Shown: positions 7,369 to 15,870, counted from the stretch's first letter. The stretch is 39,947 nt of DNA from an uncultured Ruminococcus sp. (GCA_905202255.1 CAJKRH010000014.1:1-39947); one strand, 5' to 3'. Made by a program: numbers and translations. The notes: generated from the sequence alone by a model not told the origin.

Positions 7369-7404
7369 AAGCGCGGGGAAAAACCGTTTGGTTTTTCCGC
7401 GCTT
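7369..7404. terminator. Bidirectional terminator between feoB and pnp
   Basis: The arms AAGCGCGGGGAAAAACC and GGTTTTTCCGCGCTT form a long stem around GTTT. It sits 19 nt after feoB and 16 nt after the convergent pnp stop, so it can serve both. Confidence 0.8.
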
Positions 7405-7420
7405 CTATTATACATATCGA

Positions 7421-9523
7421 TTACTGTGGAAGAGCGTCTTTCATGGAGAGATTGAGTCTGCCCTTTTCGTCTGTTCCGAGGAACTTGACTGTTACATTGT
7501 CGCCTACGCTGACAACATCCTCAACAGTCTCAACGCGCTTGTTTGCAAGCTTGGAAATGTGGACAAGACCTTCCTTTCCGGGAGCAATCTCAACAAAAGC
7601 GCCTATCGGGATGATTCTTGTTACGGTGCCGTTGTAGCAGCAACCCTCTACAGGCTCGAATACGATGGCATCGATGATAGCCTTGGCATCCTTTGCGGAC
7701 TGCTGGTCAACCGCGAGAATATAAACTGTGCCGTCATCCTCGATATCAATCTTAGCGCCTGTCTCGGCAACAATCTTCTGGATTATCTTGCCGCCGGAAC
7801 CGATGACATCACGAATCTTATCGGGATTTATCTTCATTGTTATCATCTTGGGAGCATACTTGCTCATTTCCTCTCTGGGAGCGGGAATAGCCTTGAGGAT
7901 AACTTCATCTATGATATAATCTCTGCCCTTGTGAGTCTGAGCGAAAGCCTGCTTGATAATCTCGGGTGTAAGACCGTCAATCTTCAGATCCATCTGAATG
8001 GAGGTGATACCCTTGTGTGTGCCGGCAACCTTGAAGTCCATATCGCCGTAGAAATCTTCGAGACCCTGGATATCAATCATCGTATCCCAAGAGCCGTCCT
8101 CTGCTGTGATAAGACCGCAGGAAATACCGGCTACAGGAGCCTTTATCGGAACGCCCGCATCCATGAGTGCGAGTGTGGAGCCGCAGACGGAAGCCTGCGA
8201 GGTAGAGCCATTTGAGCTTACGACCTCGGAAACGAGACGCATTGCATAGGGGAATTCCTCAACGGAAGGAAGCACGGGAACGAGCGAACGCTCTGCGAGC
8301 GCACCGTGACCGATTTCTCTTCTGCCGGGGCTGCGCAGGGATTTTGCTTCGCCTGTGGAATAGCCTGGCATATTGTAGTGGTGCATATATCTCTTGGAAG
8401 TTTCGTCATCCAGTCCCTCGAGCATCTGGCTGTCGGAGAGCGGACCGAGTGTAGCCACAGTGAGAACCTGTGTCTGACCGCGGGTAAAGAGTCCCGAACC
8501 GTGTGTTCTCGGCAGGAGTGCAACCTCGGCATCAAGAGGACGGATTTCGTCCATTCTTCTGCCGTCCACACGCTTCTTGTCATTGAGGAGCCAGCGGCGG
8601 ACAATCTTCTTCTGAATCTTGTAGATAAGCTCGGGGAGCATCACATCAAGACCCTCGTATTTCTCGGAGAATTTCTCGAGGATATCGTCCATTATAGGCT
8701 GCATCTTTGCATCACGTACTGTCTTGTCGTCTGTATCGAGAGCTTCCATGACAGCCGCCTCGCAATATGCGAAAATCTCATCAAACATATCATGGTCAAG
8801 CTCGCAAGAGGGATATTCAAATTTCGGCTTGCCGACTGTGGCAATTATCTCGTTTATGAAAACGAGAAGCTTCTTTATCTCTTCGTGCGCCTTCATGATG
8901 GCATTGAACATCGTGTCGTCGTCAACCTCGCGGGCACCCGCTTCGATCATGACGACTTTCTTTTCGCTTGCCGCTACGGTAAGTTCAAGGTCGCTTACCT
9001 TGCGCTGTTCTGCCGTGGGGTTGATGACAATCTCGCCGTCAACAAGACCGACAAAAGCGCCGCCGATAGGTCCGTTCCACGGAATATCGGAGATGGAAAG
9101 CGCGATGGATGCGCCTATCATAGCTGTGATCTCGGGTGAGCAGTCGGGATCAACGGACATAACCGTCAGAGTGAGAGCGACATCGTTGCGCAGGTCCTTC
9201 GGGAAGAGAGGACGGACGGGACGGTCGATAACACGGCTTGTGAGTATAGCCTTTTCGGACGGCTTGCCCTCGCGGCGAAGGAATCCGCCGGGGATTTTAC
9301 CTACCGAATAGAGCTTTTCGTCATAGTCGACGGAAAGCGGGAGAAAGTCGATGCCGTCTCTCGGCTTTGCGCTTGCGGTAGCGCAGGCAAGAACAACTGT
9401 CTCACCGTAGCTTATCATGCAAGAGCCGTTTGCAAGACCGGCAACCTTACCGACCTCGACCTTGAGAGGTCTGCCGGCGTAGTTATACTCGAATACTTTG
9501 TAATTTTCAAATACTTTCTGCAT
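7421..9523 (-). CDS. pnp: Polyribonucleotide nucleotidyltransferase, 700 aa
   Basis: PNPase degrades RNA 3' to 5' by phosphorolysis and acts with the RNA degradosome. Two RNase PH-like domains are evident, the second with SNGSTSQASVCG and DIQGLEDFYGDMDF. They are joined by the helical linker and followed by a KH domain (IRDVIGSGGKIIQKI, with the GSGG turn) and an S1 domain (NGTVTRIIPIGAFVEI ... EGLVHISKL) at the C-terminus. The length of 700 is standard. A GGAGG ribosome-binding site lies seven bases before the start. It follows rpsO, the usual bacterial order. The 218-nt spacer holds two hairpins, so processing or autoregulation of the leader is plausible. Confidence 0.97.
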   Translation of the reverse strand: MQKVFENYKVFEYNYAGRPLKVEVGKVAGLANGSCMISYGETVVLACATASAKPRDGIDFLPLSVDYDEKLYSVGKIPGGFLRREGKPSEKAILTSRVIDRPVRPLFPKDLRNDVALTLTVMSVDPDCSPEITAMIGASIALSISDIPWNGPIGGAFVGLVDGEIVINPTAEQRKVSDLELTVAASEKKVVMIEAGAREVDDDTMFNAIMKAHEEIKKLLVFINEIIATVGKPKFEYPSCELDHDMFDEIFAYCEAAVMEALDTDDKTVRDAKMQPIMDDILEKFSEKYEGLDVMLPELIYKIQKKIVRRWLLNDKKRVDGRRMDEIRPLDAEVALLPRTHGSGLFTRGQTQVLTVATLGPLSDSQMLEGLDDETSKRYMHHYNMPGYSTGEAKSLRSPGRREIGHGALAERSLVPVLPSVEEFPYAMRLVSEVVSSNGSTSQASVCGSTLALMDAGVPIKAPVAGISCGLITAEDGSWDTMIDIQGLEDFYGDMDFKVAGTHKGITSIQMDLKIDGLTPEIIKQAFAQTHKGRDYIIDEVILKAIPAPREEMSKYAPKMITMKINPDKIRDVIGSGGKIIQKIVAETGAKIDIEDDGTVYILAVDQQSAKDAKAIIDAIVFEPVEGCCYNGTVTRIIPIGAFVEIAPGKEGLVHISKLANKRVETVEDVVSVGDNVTVKFLGTDEKGRLNLSMKDALPQ

Positions 9524-9564
9524 TTTTTGCCTCCTGAAAATAAAATTTTTTATTTCTTATCCGC

Positions 9565-9623
9565 AAAAAACGCCCGACCTGTTTAGCACTTAATGAAAAG
9601 CCGGAAAGCTGCCGCATTCGGGC
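9565..9623 (-). promoter_or_regulatory. Terminator-like hairpin in the pnp leader
   Basis: On the minus strand GCCCGA (9623-9618) pairs with TCGGGC (9577-9572) around a long loop that contains further self-complementary bases, and the stem is followed by GTTTTTT. It lies about 45 nt before the pnp start and downstream of the rpsO hairpin, so it could be an attenuator or a processing structure for pnp autocontrol. Confidence 0.35.
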
Positions 9624-9701
9624 TCTTTATTAACTGCTATACAAGACAAAACGGAATTTTGCGGGATAATTCAATCTGAAAAACCGACTCGGACAAACAC
9701 T

Positions 9702-9734
9702 GCAGGGACGCGTTTGCAAAAAACGCGCCCCTGC
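9702..9734 (-). terminator. Hairpin downstream of rpsO
   Basis: GCAGGG/CCCTGC extended by GCGTTT/AAACGC gives a strong stem 8 nt past the rpsO stop. It has no clear U tract after it on the minus strand, so it may protect or process the 3' end rather than stop transcription completely. Confidence 0.5.
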
Positions 9735-9741
9735 CGCAAAA

Positions 9742-10008
9742 TTACTTTCTGAGACCGAGCTTCTTTACTATCGCACGATAGCGCTCGATATCCTTTTTCT
9801 GGAGATAACCGAGAAGGTTTCTTCTCTTACCTACCATTTTGAGAAGTCCTCTGCCGCTGTGACGGTCATGGGGATTCTTCTTCATATGCTCTGTGAGTTC
9901 GTTGATTCTCGTTGTGAGAATGGCAATCTGAACCTCGGGAGAGCCTGTGTCTGTCTCATGGGTTTTGTACTCGGCGATAACGCCCTGTTTTGCTTCTTTG
10001 TCAAGCAT
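9742..10008 (-). CDS. rpsO: 30S ribosomal protein S15, 88 aa
   Basis: S15 binds 16S rRNA early in assembly of the small subunit platform. The sequence is canonical: THETDTGSPEVQIAILT, NELTEHMKKNPHDRHSGRGL and LVGKRRNLL-like MVGKRRNLLGYL. The ATG at 10008 has GAGG eight bases upstream; an in-frame GTG at 10017 is too close to that site. The gene has a clear promoter and an untranslated leader of about 110 nt in which a self-binding site for S15 would be expected from other bacteria, though I cannot define its fold. pnp lies downstream on the same strand. Confidence 0.97.
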   Translation of the reverse strand: MLDKEAKQGVIAEYKTHETDTGSPEVQIAILTTRINELTEHMKKNPHDRHSGRGLLKMVGKRRNLLGYLQKKDIERYRAIVKKLGLRK

Positions 10009-10127
10009 GATTTTCACCTCATAAAAATTATTTTATGCAGAAATCGCACAGCAGAGCAAGCGGCGGGTGAAGCGCTTGTAAAAAGCCTTATATCCGCAAA
10101 CCAAGCAGGCGACCGCATACGGTTAGA

Positions 10128-10156
10128 ATTATACCATAGTTTTTCCCGATTGTAAA
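10128..10156 (-). promoter_or_regulatory. SigA-type promoter of rpsO
   Basis: TTTACA (10156-10151), 17 bp, TATAAT (10133-10128) on the minus strand. It is back to back with the fba promoter at 10205-10233. Confidence 0.75.
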
Positions 10157-10204
10157 GGGTTTTTATGAAAAAATCCTATATTTTCAAAAATTTTCAAAAA
10201 TCTG

Positions 10205-10233
10205 TTGCAAAAAACGCGAAAATAGTATAAAAT
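10205..10233 (+). promoter_or_regulatory. SigA-type promoter of fba
   Basis: TTGCAA (10205-10210), 17 bp, TAAAAT (10228-10233). The leader to the ATG at 10306 is about 65 nt, GC-rich and partly palindromic (CCCGCGGG). Confidence 0.6.
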
Positions 10234-10305
10234 AAAGGACGATAAAAATTTTATTTCGCGGGTTTACGGAAGAAACGCCGCTCCCGCGGGAAAGAGGTTT
10301 AGAAA

Positions 10306-11271
10306 ATGGCTATAGTAACAACAAAGGAAATGTTCAAAAAGGCTTATGAGGGCGGCTATGCCGTAGGCGCCTTCAACATCAACAATATGGAGATAGTTCA
10401 GGCTATCACCGAGGCTGCGGCAGAGCAGAAATCTCCTGTCATACTTCAGGTTTCCGCCGGCGCACGCAAGTATGCAAAGCACGCTTATCTCATGGCTCTC
10501 GCTCATGCGGCAGCTGAGGACAGCGGCGTTGACTTCGCTCTCCATCTCGACCACGGCGCAGATTTCGATATCTGCAAGGCGTGCATCGACGGCGGCTTCT
10601 CTTCCGTCATGATAGACGGCTCCAAGCATTCTTTCGAGGACAATATCGCCCTCACAAAGAAAGTTGTCGAATATGCTCATGCACACGGCGTTGTCGTAGA
10701 GGGTGAGCTCGGCAAGCTCGCAGGCATCGAGGATGATGTTCATGTTGCGGCAGAAGATTCTTCCTATACACGCCCCGAAGAGGTTGAGGAGTTCGTAACA
10801 AGAACAGGCGTTGACTCGCTCGCAATCGCTATCGGCACAAGCCACGGCGCATATAAGTTCACACCCGAGCAGTGCACAAGAAATGCCGACGGCATCCTTG
10901 TTCCGCCTCCGCTCCGTTTCGATATTCTCGAGGAAATCTCCAAGAGACTTCCCGGCTTCCCGATAGTTCTGCACGGCGCTTCTTCCGTTCCGCAGGAATA
11001 TGTAAAGGAAATCAACGCTCTCGGCGGCAAGCTTCCCGATGCTATCGGTATCCCCGAGGATGAGCTCCGTCATGCAGCTCAGATGGCAGTCTGCAAGATA
11101 AATATCGACTCCGATATCCGTCTCGCCATGACAGCCGCTATCCGCCGTGTTCTCGCAAACGATCCCTCCGTTTTCGACCCGCGCACATATCTCTCTGTTG
11201 CACGCGACGAAGTAAAGAAGATGGTCACACACAAGATGGTTGATGTTCTCGGCTCCAACGGCAAGGCATAA
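10306..11271 (+). CDS. fba: Class II fructose-bisphosphate aldolase, 321 aa
   Basis: This zinc-dependent glycolytic enzyme splits fructose 1,6-bisphosphate into glyceraldehyde 3-phosphate and dihydroxyacetone phosphate. The class II zinc ligands are visible as H83 (in HLDHGAD), H180 (in GTSHGAYKF) and H223 (in VLHGASS), with catalytic D82 and the VEGELG loop with E132/E134. Near the C-terminus VCKINIDSDIRLAMT matches the substrate-binding segment. An AGAGG ribosome-binding site precedes the start. The codon choice is biased, as expected for a highly expressed gene. A thioesterase gene follows after 12 nt and is probably co-transcribed. Confidence 0.96.
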   Translation: MAIVTTKEMFKKAYEGGYAVGAFNINNMEIVQAITEAAAEQKSPVILQVSAGARKYAKHAYLMALAHAAAEDSGVDFALHLDHGADFDICKACIDGGFSSVMIDGSKHSFEDNIALTKKVVEYAHAHGVVVEGELGKLAGIEDDVHVAAEDSSYTRPEEVEEFVTRTGVDSLAIAIGTSHGAYKFTPEQCTRNADGILVPPPLRFDILEEISKRLPGFPIVLHGASSVPQEYVKEINALGGKLPDAIGIPEDELRHAAQMAVCKINIDSDIRLAMTAAIRRVLANDPSVFDPRTYLSVARDEVKKMVTHKMVDVLGSNGKA

Positions 11272-11283
11272 TAGCACGCGAAA

Positions 11284-12003
11284 ATGAAGTGGCATAAAAC
11301 AATAATCACCGATATGCACGATGCAGACAGTATGCGGGCCATCCGACCCGCAGGTCTGCTGAAATATCTGCATACCGCCTCAAACGAACAGCTCGCCGTA
11401 AACTATGGGCTCACCGAAGATGAGCTTCGCCGCCGCGATACCGCCTTTATTCTCAGCGCCATGAATGTCGATATTTATAAACCGATATATATGGAAGAGG
11501 AAATCGAGGTCACTACCTTTGCGGAGATTTCGCACGGGGTAAAATTCGGGCGTACTTACGAGGTTCGCCGTGGCGGGGAGCTTGTTGCGCTCGCACATGC
11601 GCAGTTTGCGCTCGTGCGCATAAGCGACCGCTCTTTTGTGCGCGTTGACGAGCTCGGACATACATTTGACGCAGAGGAAAGATCCTCCGCCACCACCTTT
11701 GACAGCAGGATAAAGCCTGTGAAAACAGAGGAAATGACGGCTGCGGGAAAATTCACCGTGCCATACAGCTTCATCGACAGAAACAGTCATATGAACAATA
11801 CATGGTATGCCGATATGCTTCTCTCAGCCGTGCCGGATTTCTCGGCAGAGCGCGTCTCCGCCTTTTGCATATCATATCTGCATGAGGCAAAGCTCGGCGA
11901 GGAGCTTTCGCTCAGTTATTCTTTTGACGGGGAGAAATATACCGTCAAAAGCACCTTTGCCGACGGCAGCGTGAATGCGCTCGCCGCAGTGATAATGAAA
12001 TGA
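11284..12003 (+). CDS. Acyl-ACP thioesterase, 239 aa
   Basis: It probably releases fatty acids from acyl carrier protein in the cytosol. The protein has a double hotdog fold: the N-terminal half ends near residue 120, and the second half carries the D-x-N-x-H-x-N-N catalytic segment (D165, N167, H169, N171, N172) characteristic of plant FatA/FatB and their clostridial relatives. The length is typical of the bacterial form. It lies 12 nt behind fba; there is no obvious metabolic link, so co-transcription may simply give constant expression. A strong terminator follows. Confidence 0.88.
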   Translation: MKWHKTIITDMHDADSMRAIRPAGLLKYLHTASNEQLAVNYGLTEDELRRRDTAFILSAMNVDIYKPIYMEEEIEVTTFAEISHGVKFGRTYEVRRGGELVALAHAQFALVRISDRSFVRVDELGHTFDAEERSSATTFDSRIKPVKTEEMTAAGKFTVPYSFIDRNSHMNNTWYADMLLSAVPDFSAERVSAFCISYLHEAKLGEELSLSYSFDGEKYTVKSTFADGSVNALAAVIMK

Positions 12004-12021
12004 CAGTCAGGCTGTCGCCTG

Positions 12022-12070
12022 AATCCTCCTTTGATATTTCGGAATCGGAATATCAAAGGAGGATTTTTTT
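12022..12070 (+). terminator. Terminator of the fba-thioesterase operon
   Basis: A perfect 17-bp stem (AATCCTCCTTTGATATT and its complement) with a 10-nt loop is followed by a T tract through 12070. Confidence 0.9.
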
Positions 12071-12108
12071 GCTTATATAAATAAGGAGGATTTTTTGCTT
12101 ATATAAAT
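12056..12108. repeat. Tandem 27/26-bp duplication at a terminator
   Basis: The segment AAGGAGGATTTTTT plus GCTTATATAAAT occurs twice in direct succession (12056-12082 and 12083-12108), differing by one T. The first copy includes the descending arm and T tract of the terminator, which the duplication therefore partly repeats. No gene lies between here and 12178. Confidence 0.8.
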
Positions 12109-12177
12109 ATGAATCGTGAAGCGATTTTCTCGGTGCCTCTCCGCTGACAGCAAAAACAAACTTCCCTGCCAAACCAA

Positions 12178-12209
12178 AATCGGCGTGCCGCAGATGCGAC
12201 ACGCCGATT
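12178..12209 (-). terminator. Terminator of the aldose epimerase gene
   Basis: AATCGGCGTG/CACGCCGATT with an inner CGC/GCG extension forms a strong stem 15 nt past the gene's stop. On the minus strand it is followed by TTGG. Confidence 0.65.
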
Positions 12210-12224
12210 CATAATTTCATTTTT

Positions 12225-13070
12225 TTACGCCACCGTGATTTTGTAGGTGTATTCAAATTCCGAGCCCGCTTCGAGCGCCAATATTCCGTCTTTTTCGGAA
12301 ATATTTCCGCTGACCTCGGGCGTATCGTTTATGCCGAACCACGGCTCGATGCAGACAAAAGGCGCACCGGGCTTTGCCCATATGCCGAGATAGGGCGCAT
12401 TACCGTAATCCACGCGGACAATCCTGCTGCCGCCCCTTGATATTATCTCCAGTCCGCGGCTTTTCATGCCGCTGAAAACAAGCGCATCGTTATCAAAAAG
12501 ATGCTCTGTTATCTCTATATTTTTCCTGCGCTCCATAAAAGGCTTTGTTCCCGTGCGGAAGGAGCTTGTGTCGAAAGTATATGTCTCCAGAGTTTCATAC
12601 TCGTCAAACTTGATAAAATCGCCCATCTTGCAGTTGAAAGCGGGATGAGCACCGATGGAAAAGAACATGGCGGTATCGCCCGTATTTTTCACCATGTAAG
12701 TAACATTCAGTGCCTTTCCCTCGATGGAAAAGCCGACATCAAGCTGAAAATCAAAAGGGTAAACGCGCTTTGTATCCGCGCTTGAGCAAAGACGGAACTG
12801 CGCCTCGGTCTCCTCTGTGCGCACTATATCAAAATTGCTCTTTCTCGCGAATCCGTGCTTGGGGAGATAGTATTTTTCACCGCCGTATTCAAAGCTGTCG
12901 CCGAAAAGCCTGCCGACTATCGGAAAAAGAATAGGCGACTGCCCGCTCCAGTAGGTGCTGTCTCCCGACCAGATGAATTCCCTGTTCGTTCGCAGATTTT
13001 TGATACTCGAAAGCTCCGCCCCGTAGGGCTCTATGCCGACTGATATCACGCCGTTCTGTAAAATAATCAT
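12225..13070 (-). CDS. Aldose 1-epimerase family protein, 281 aa
   Basis: A cytosolic mutarotase-like enzyme that interconverts sugar anomers. The start at 13070 is chosen because the open frame upstream crosses a consensus promoter; an AAAGGATG ribosome-binding site lies just before it. Family signatures include GAELSSIK, GRLFGDSF near residue 65, KHGFAR, SIGAHPAFNC with a catalytic-type histidine, and IEPWFGINDT with the glutamate expected of the base. This form matches the LacX-like subfamily rather than classical GalM. It is a single-gene unit with its own promoter and terminator. The actual sugar is unknown. Confidence 0.88.
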   Translation of the reverse strand: MIILQNGVISVGIEPYGAELSSIKNLRTNREFIWSGDSTYWSGQSPILFPIVGRLFGDSFEYGGEKYYLPKHGFARKSNFDIVRTEETEAQFRLCSSADTKRVYPFDFQLDVGFSIEGKALNVTYMVKNTGDTAMFFSIGAHPAFNCKMGDFIKFDEYETLETYTFDTSSFRTGTKPFMERRKNIEITEHLFDNDALVFSGMKSRGLEIISRGGSRIVRVDYGNAPYLGIWAKPGAPFVCIEPWFGINDTPEVSGNISEKDGILALEAGSEFEYTYKITVA

Positions 13071-13092
13071 GCTCTCACATCCTTTGTATTGT

Positions 13093-13121
13093 ATTATACA
13101 CGGATTTTTCGTTCTTGTCAA
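13093..13121 (-). promoter_or_regulatory. Consensus promoter of the aldose epimerase gene
   Basis: TTGACA (13121-13116), 17 bp, TATAAT (13098-13093) on the minus strand, about 25 nt before the start codon. Both hexamers are perfect. Confidence 0.85.
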
Positions 13122-13275
13122 TAAAAAATGCCGTTTTTGCTCCATATATTGTATTTTAATCCAAATTTTGTCCTTAAAATGCAGTTTTCTGTAAATTATA
13201 CGGTTGTATTTTTTATATTTCAGGCAAAAATACATCTGTATAAAAATATTTTTGATAAAAATCCGCGTTTTTCTC

Positions 13276-13304
13276 TTGACAAATCGCAGTTTTTGGCGTA
13301 TTAT
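13276..13304 (+). promoter_or_regulatory. SigA-type promoter of thrS
   Basis: TTGACA (13276-13281), 17 bp, TATTAT (13299-13304), directly ahead of the T-box leader. Confidence 0.85.
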
Positions 13305-13310
13305 ATTTTT

Positions 13311-13538
13311 ATAATGAAAGCCGAGAGGGACAAAACTCTTCGCTATGCTGCCCCAGAGAGAGCCGCACTTGCTGCGAGCGGCTTGCAGTATCGTTTCTGT
13401 TACCACCCTTTCTATGGCGCACGCAGGAAATGGCGTGTCGGCACTGCCCGTTATCGCAGGCAAGAGTTAAACCTTGAGTGGAACCGTGTTATCAAAAGCA
13501 CCTCATTGCATTATCTGCAATGGGGTTTTATTTTTTAT
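13311..13538 (+). promoter_or_regulatory. T-box leader of thrS (threonine-responsive)
   Basis: The leader shows the T-box elements in order: an AGAGAGCC stem I motif (about 13369), a candidate specifier ACC (13402-13404, a Thr codon), the T-box sequence TGAGTGGAACCGTG (13475-13488), and a terminator stem CCTCATTGCA/TGCAATGGGG (13501-13525) with a T-rich tail to 13536. Uncharged tRNA-Thr would stabilise the antiterminator and let thrS be read. The specifier choice is inferred from position and the downstream gene. Confidence 0.9.
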
Positions 13539-13556
13539 CGAAAGGAAGAAAAAATC

Positions 13557-15320
13557 ATGAAAATCATTGACCAGAACGGAAGCATCGTTGAGAGCACTTT
13601 CGAAGAAGAGCTCGGCAGACATGCCCTCCGCCACACCGCGTCGCATATTCTCGCGCAGGCAGTAAAGCACCTCTATCCCGACACGAAGCTCGCGATAGGT
13701 CCCGCCATCGCCGACGGCTTCTATTACGATTTCGACCGCGAAACCCCCTTCACCGAGGACGACCTATCGAAAATCGAAGCCGAAATGAAGAAAATAGTAA
13801 AGGAAAATATCAAGCTCGAGCGCTTCACTCTTCCCCGCGAAGAGGCGCTGAAGCTTACCGAAGAAATGGGCGAGCCCTACAAGACAGAGCTGATAAACGA
13901 CCTGCCCGAGGACGCCACGATAAGCTTCTTCCGCCAGGGCGATTTCACAGACCTCTGCGCAGGCCCTCATGTGACTTATACCTCCGCCGTCAAGGCATTC
14001 AAGCTTACGAGCGTTGCGGGCGCATACTGGCGCGGCAATGAGAAAAACAAGATGCTCGTCCGCATCTACGGCACGGCTTTCGCAAAGAAAGAGGAGCTGG
14101 AAGAATATCTCACCCGCATAGAAGAGGCAAAGAAGCGCGACCACAGAAAGCTCGGCAAGGAGCTGGGACTTTTCGCTCTCCGCGACGAAGCACCCGGTAT
14201 GCCTTTCTTCCTCCCGAAAGGTATGCTCCTGCGCAATACCCTCATCGACTACTGGCATGAGGTTCACAGCAAATGGGGCTACGACGAGATATCCACGCCG
14301 CAGATCATGCGCCGCACTCTCTGGGAAACCTCGGGACACTGGGACCATTATAAGGAAAATATGTATACCACCGTCATCGACGGCGAGGATTTTGCGATAA
14401 AGCCGATGAACTGCCCCGGCAGTATTCTCGTTTATCAGCTGGAGCCTCATTCATATAAGGAACTCCCCATCCGCTACGGCGAACTCGGCAGAGTACATCG
14501 CCATGAGCTTTCCGGTGCGCTCCACGGGCTTTTCCGCGTGCGTTGCTTCACGCAGGATGATGCACATATACTCCTTGCTCCCGAGCAGATAAAGGACGAG
14601 GTTGTCCGCATAGCCCAGCTTTTCGATGAGGTATATTCCCTCTTCGGTCTGCCCTATAAGATAGAGCTTTCCACAATGCCCGAGGACCATATCGGCTCCG
14701 AGGAGGACTGGAAAATCGCAACCGACGCTCTGGCAGATGCCATCACGAGCATCGGCAAGTCATATATCGTAAACGAAGGTGACGGCGCATTCTACGGACC
14801 GAAGCTTGACTTCCATATTCAGGACAGCCTCGGAAGAACATGGCAGTGCGGCACCATCCAGCTTGACTATCAGCTCCCCGGCAGATTCGGTCTCGAATAT
14901 ACGGGTGCCGACGGCGAGAAGCACTGCCCTGTTATGATTCACCGCGTTGTATTCGGCTCGGTAGAACGCTTCATCGGCGTTATCATAGAGCATTTCGGCG
15001 GCAAATTCCCGCTCTGGCTCTCTCCGATTCAGGCGAAGATAATCACCATCACCGACCGCGCCGCAGGCTATGCCAAGGAAGTAAGCGATGCTCTGCGCAA
15101 GGCAAAGCTCCGTACAGAGACAGATCTGCGCAGCGAGAGTGCCAACTATAAGATACGCCAGGCTCAGCTTGAAAAGGTGCCTTATATGCTCGTGCTCGGC
15201 GATAAGGAAGTCGAAAACGGCACTGTCGCCGTTCGTGACCGCGACGGCAAGACCACCGTTATGTCTCTCGACGATTTCATCGCAAAAGCAAGCGAAGAAA
15301 ACCTCACAAGAAGCAAATAA
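13557..15320 (+). CDS. thrS: Threonyl-tRNA synthetase lacking the TGS domain, 587 aa
   Basis: It charges tRNA-Thr. The ATG at 13557 follows AAAGGAAG and the T-box terminator; the open frame upstream belongs to the leader. The protein begins almost directly with the editing domain (HTASHILAQAV near residue 24), then DFTDLCAGPH. The class II core has KPMNCPGS, motif 2 RVHRHELSGALHGLFRVRCF and motif 3 HRVVFGSVERFIGVI, and an anticodon-binding domain ends the protein. Usual bacterial ThrRS is about 635-645 aa with a TGS domain of some 60 residues at the N-terminus; that domain is absent here. Confidence 0.96.
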   Translation: MKIIDQNGSIVESTFEEELGRHALRHTASHILAQAVKHLYPDTKLAIGPAIADGFYYDFDRETPFTEDDLSKIEAEMKKIVKENIKLERFTLPREEALKLTEEMGEPYKTELINDLPEDATISFFRQGDFTDLCAGPHVTYTSAVKAFKLTSVAGAYWRGNEKNKMLVRIYGTAFAKKEELEEYLTRIEEAKKRDHRKLGKELGLFALRDEAPGMPFFLPKGMLLRNTLIDYWHEVHSKWGYDEISTPQIMRRTLWETSGHWDHYKENMYTTVIDGEDFAIKPMNCPGSILVYQLEPHSYKELPIRYGELGRVHRHELSGALHGLFRVRCFTQDDAHILLAPEQIKDEVVRIAQLFDEVYSLFGLPYKIELSTMPEDHIGSEEDWKIATDALADAITSIGKSYIVNEGDGAFYGPKLDFHIQDSLGRTWQCGTIQLDYQLPGRFGLEYTGADGEKHCPVMIHRVVFGSVERFIGVIIEHFGGKFPLWLSPIQAKIITITDRAAGYAKEVSDALRKAKLRTETDLRSESANYKIRQAQLEKVPYMLVLGDKEVENGTVAVRDRDGKTTVMSLDDFIAKASEENLTRSK

Positions 15321-15331
15321 TAAAATCTCAC

Positions 15332-15371
15332 ATTACGGAAAAGCCTTGCTGTAGCAAGGCTTTTCCGTAAT
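15332..15371. terminator. Long hairpin after thrS
   Basis: A perfect 19-bp inverted repeat (ATTACGGAAAAGCCTTGCT and its complement) with a minimal loop lies 11 nt after the thrS stop and 25 nt before the Nudix gene. It lacks a full T tract and may be only a partial terminator. Confidence 0.7.
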
Positions 15372-15396
15372 ATACAGTTGTATATAAGGTGAAACT

Positions 15397-15861
15397 ATGA
15401 GCGAAGCAAAAGTAAAAATCGTCAATATGGTGATGATATATAACGACAGCGGCGAGGTTCTCGCGCTCGATAAAATCCATCCCGACTGGGGCGGCATTAC
15501 ATTCCCCGGCGGCAAGGTTCAGGCTGGCGAGAGCATATACGAAAGCGCCGTGCGCGAGGCAAAGGAGGAAACAGGACTTGACATCTCCGCGCTCGAGCCA
15601 TGCGGCATAGTACACTGGGCGGCGAAAAGCGGCGAGCGATATCTCGAGTTTCTTTTCCGCACGAAAGTATACAGCGGAGAGCTCTGCAAACCGACTCACG
15701 AGGGCAGATGCTTCTGGATATCGCGCGAGGCTCTGCAAAGCGCGCCGAATCTCTCGATGAATTTCAAATATTACCTCCCCATGTTTTTCGAGGATAAATA
15801 TGCCGAGCTTTTCTTTGAATGGGACGGCAAGGCATGGGACGGCATACCTCAATATAAATAG
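15397..15861 (+). CDS. Nudix hydrolase (8-oxo-dGTP diphosphatase-like), 154 aa
   Basis: A soluble pyrophosphohydrolase. The Nudix box is complete: G39, E45, R53-E54, E57-E58, G60 (GGKVQAGES...REAKEETGL). The upstream PGG and downstream VHWAAKSGERYLEFLF are typical of the MutT/ADP-ribose branch often annotated as 8-oxo-dGTP diphosphatase, but substrate cannot be fixed from the sequence. An AAGGTGA ribosome-binding site precedes the ATG. It lies downstream of thrS, separated by a hairpin, so it is partly coupled at most. Confidence 0.9.
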   Translation: MSEAKVKIVNMVMIYNDSGEVLALDKIHPDWGGITFPGGKVQAGESIYESAVREAKEETGLDISALEPCGIVHWAAKSGERYLEFLFRTKVYSGELCKPTHEGRCFWISREALQSAPNLSMNFKYYLPMFFEDKYAELFFEWDGKAWDGIPQYK

Positions 15862-15870
15862 ACGCAAAAA

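Noticed and set aside
7181..9311. Long plus-strand frames opposite feoB's end and pnp
   Set aside because: They are the complement of strongly conserved PNPase sequence and show no protein-family pattern of their own.
10264..11373. 369-codon minus-strand frame opposite fba
   Set aside because: It is a mirror of biased codon use in fba, starts inside the thioesterase gene and has no ribosome-binding site.
13128..13556. N-terminal extension of ThrRS from an earlier in-frame ATG
   Set aside because: This segment contains the promoter, T-box elements and terminator, so it is untranslated leader; its translation does not resemble a TGS domain.
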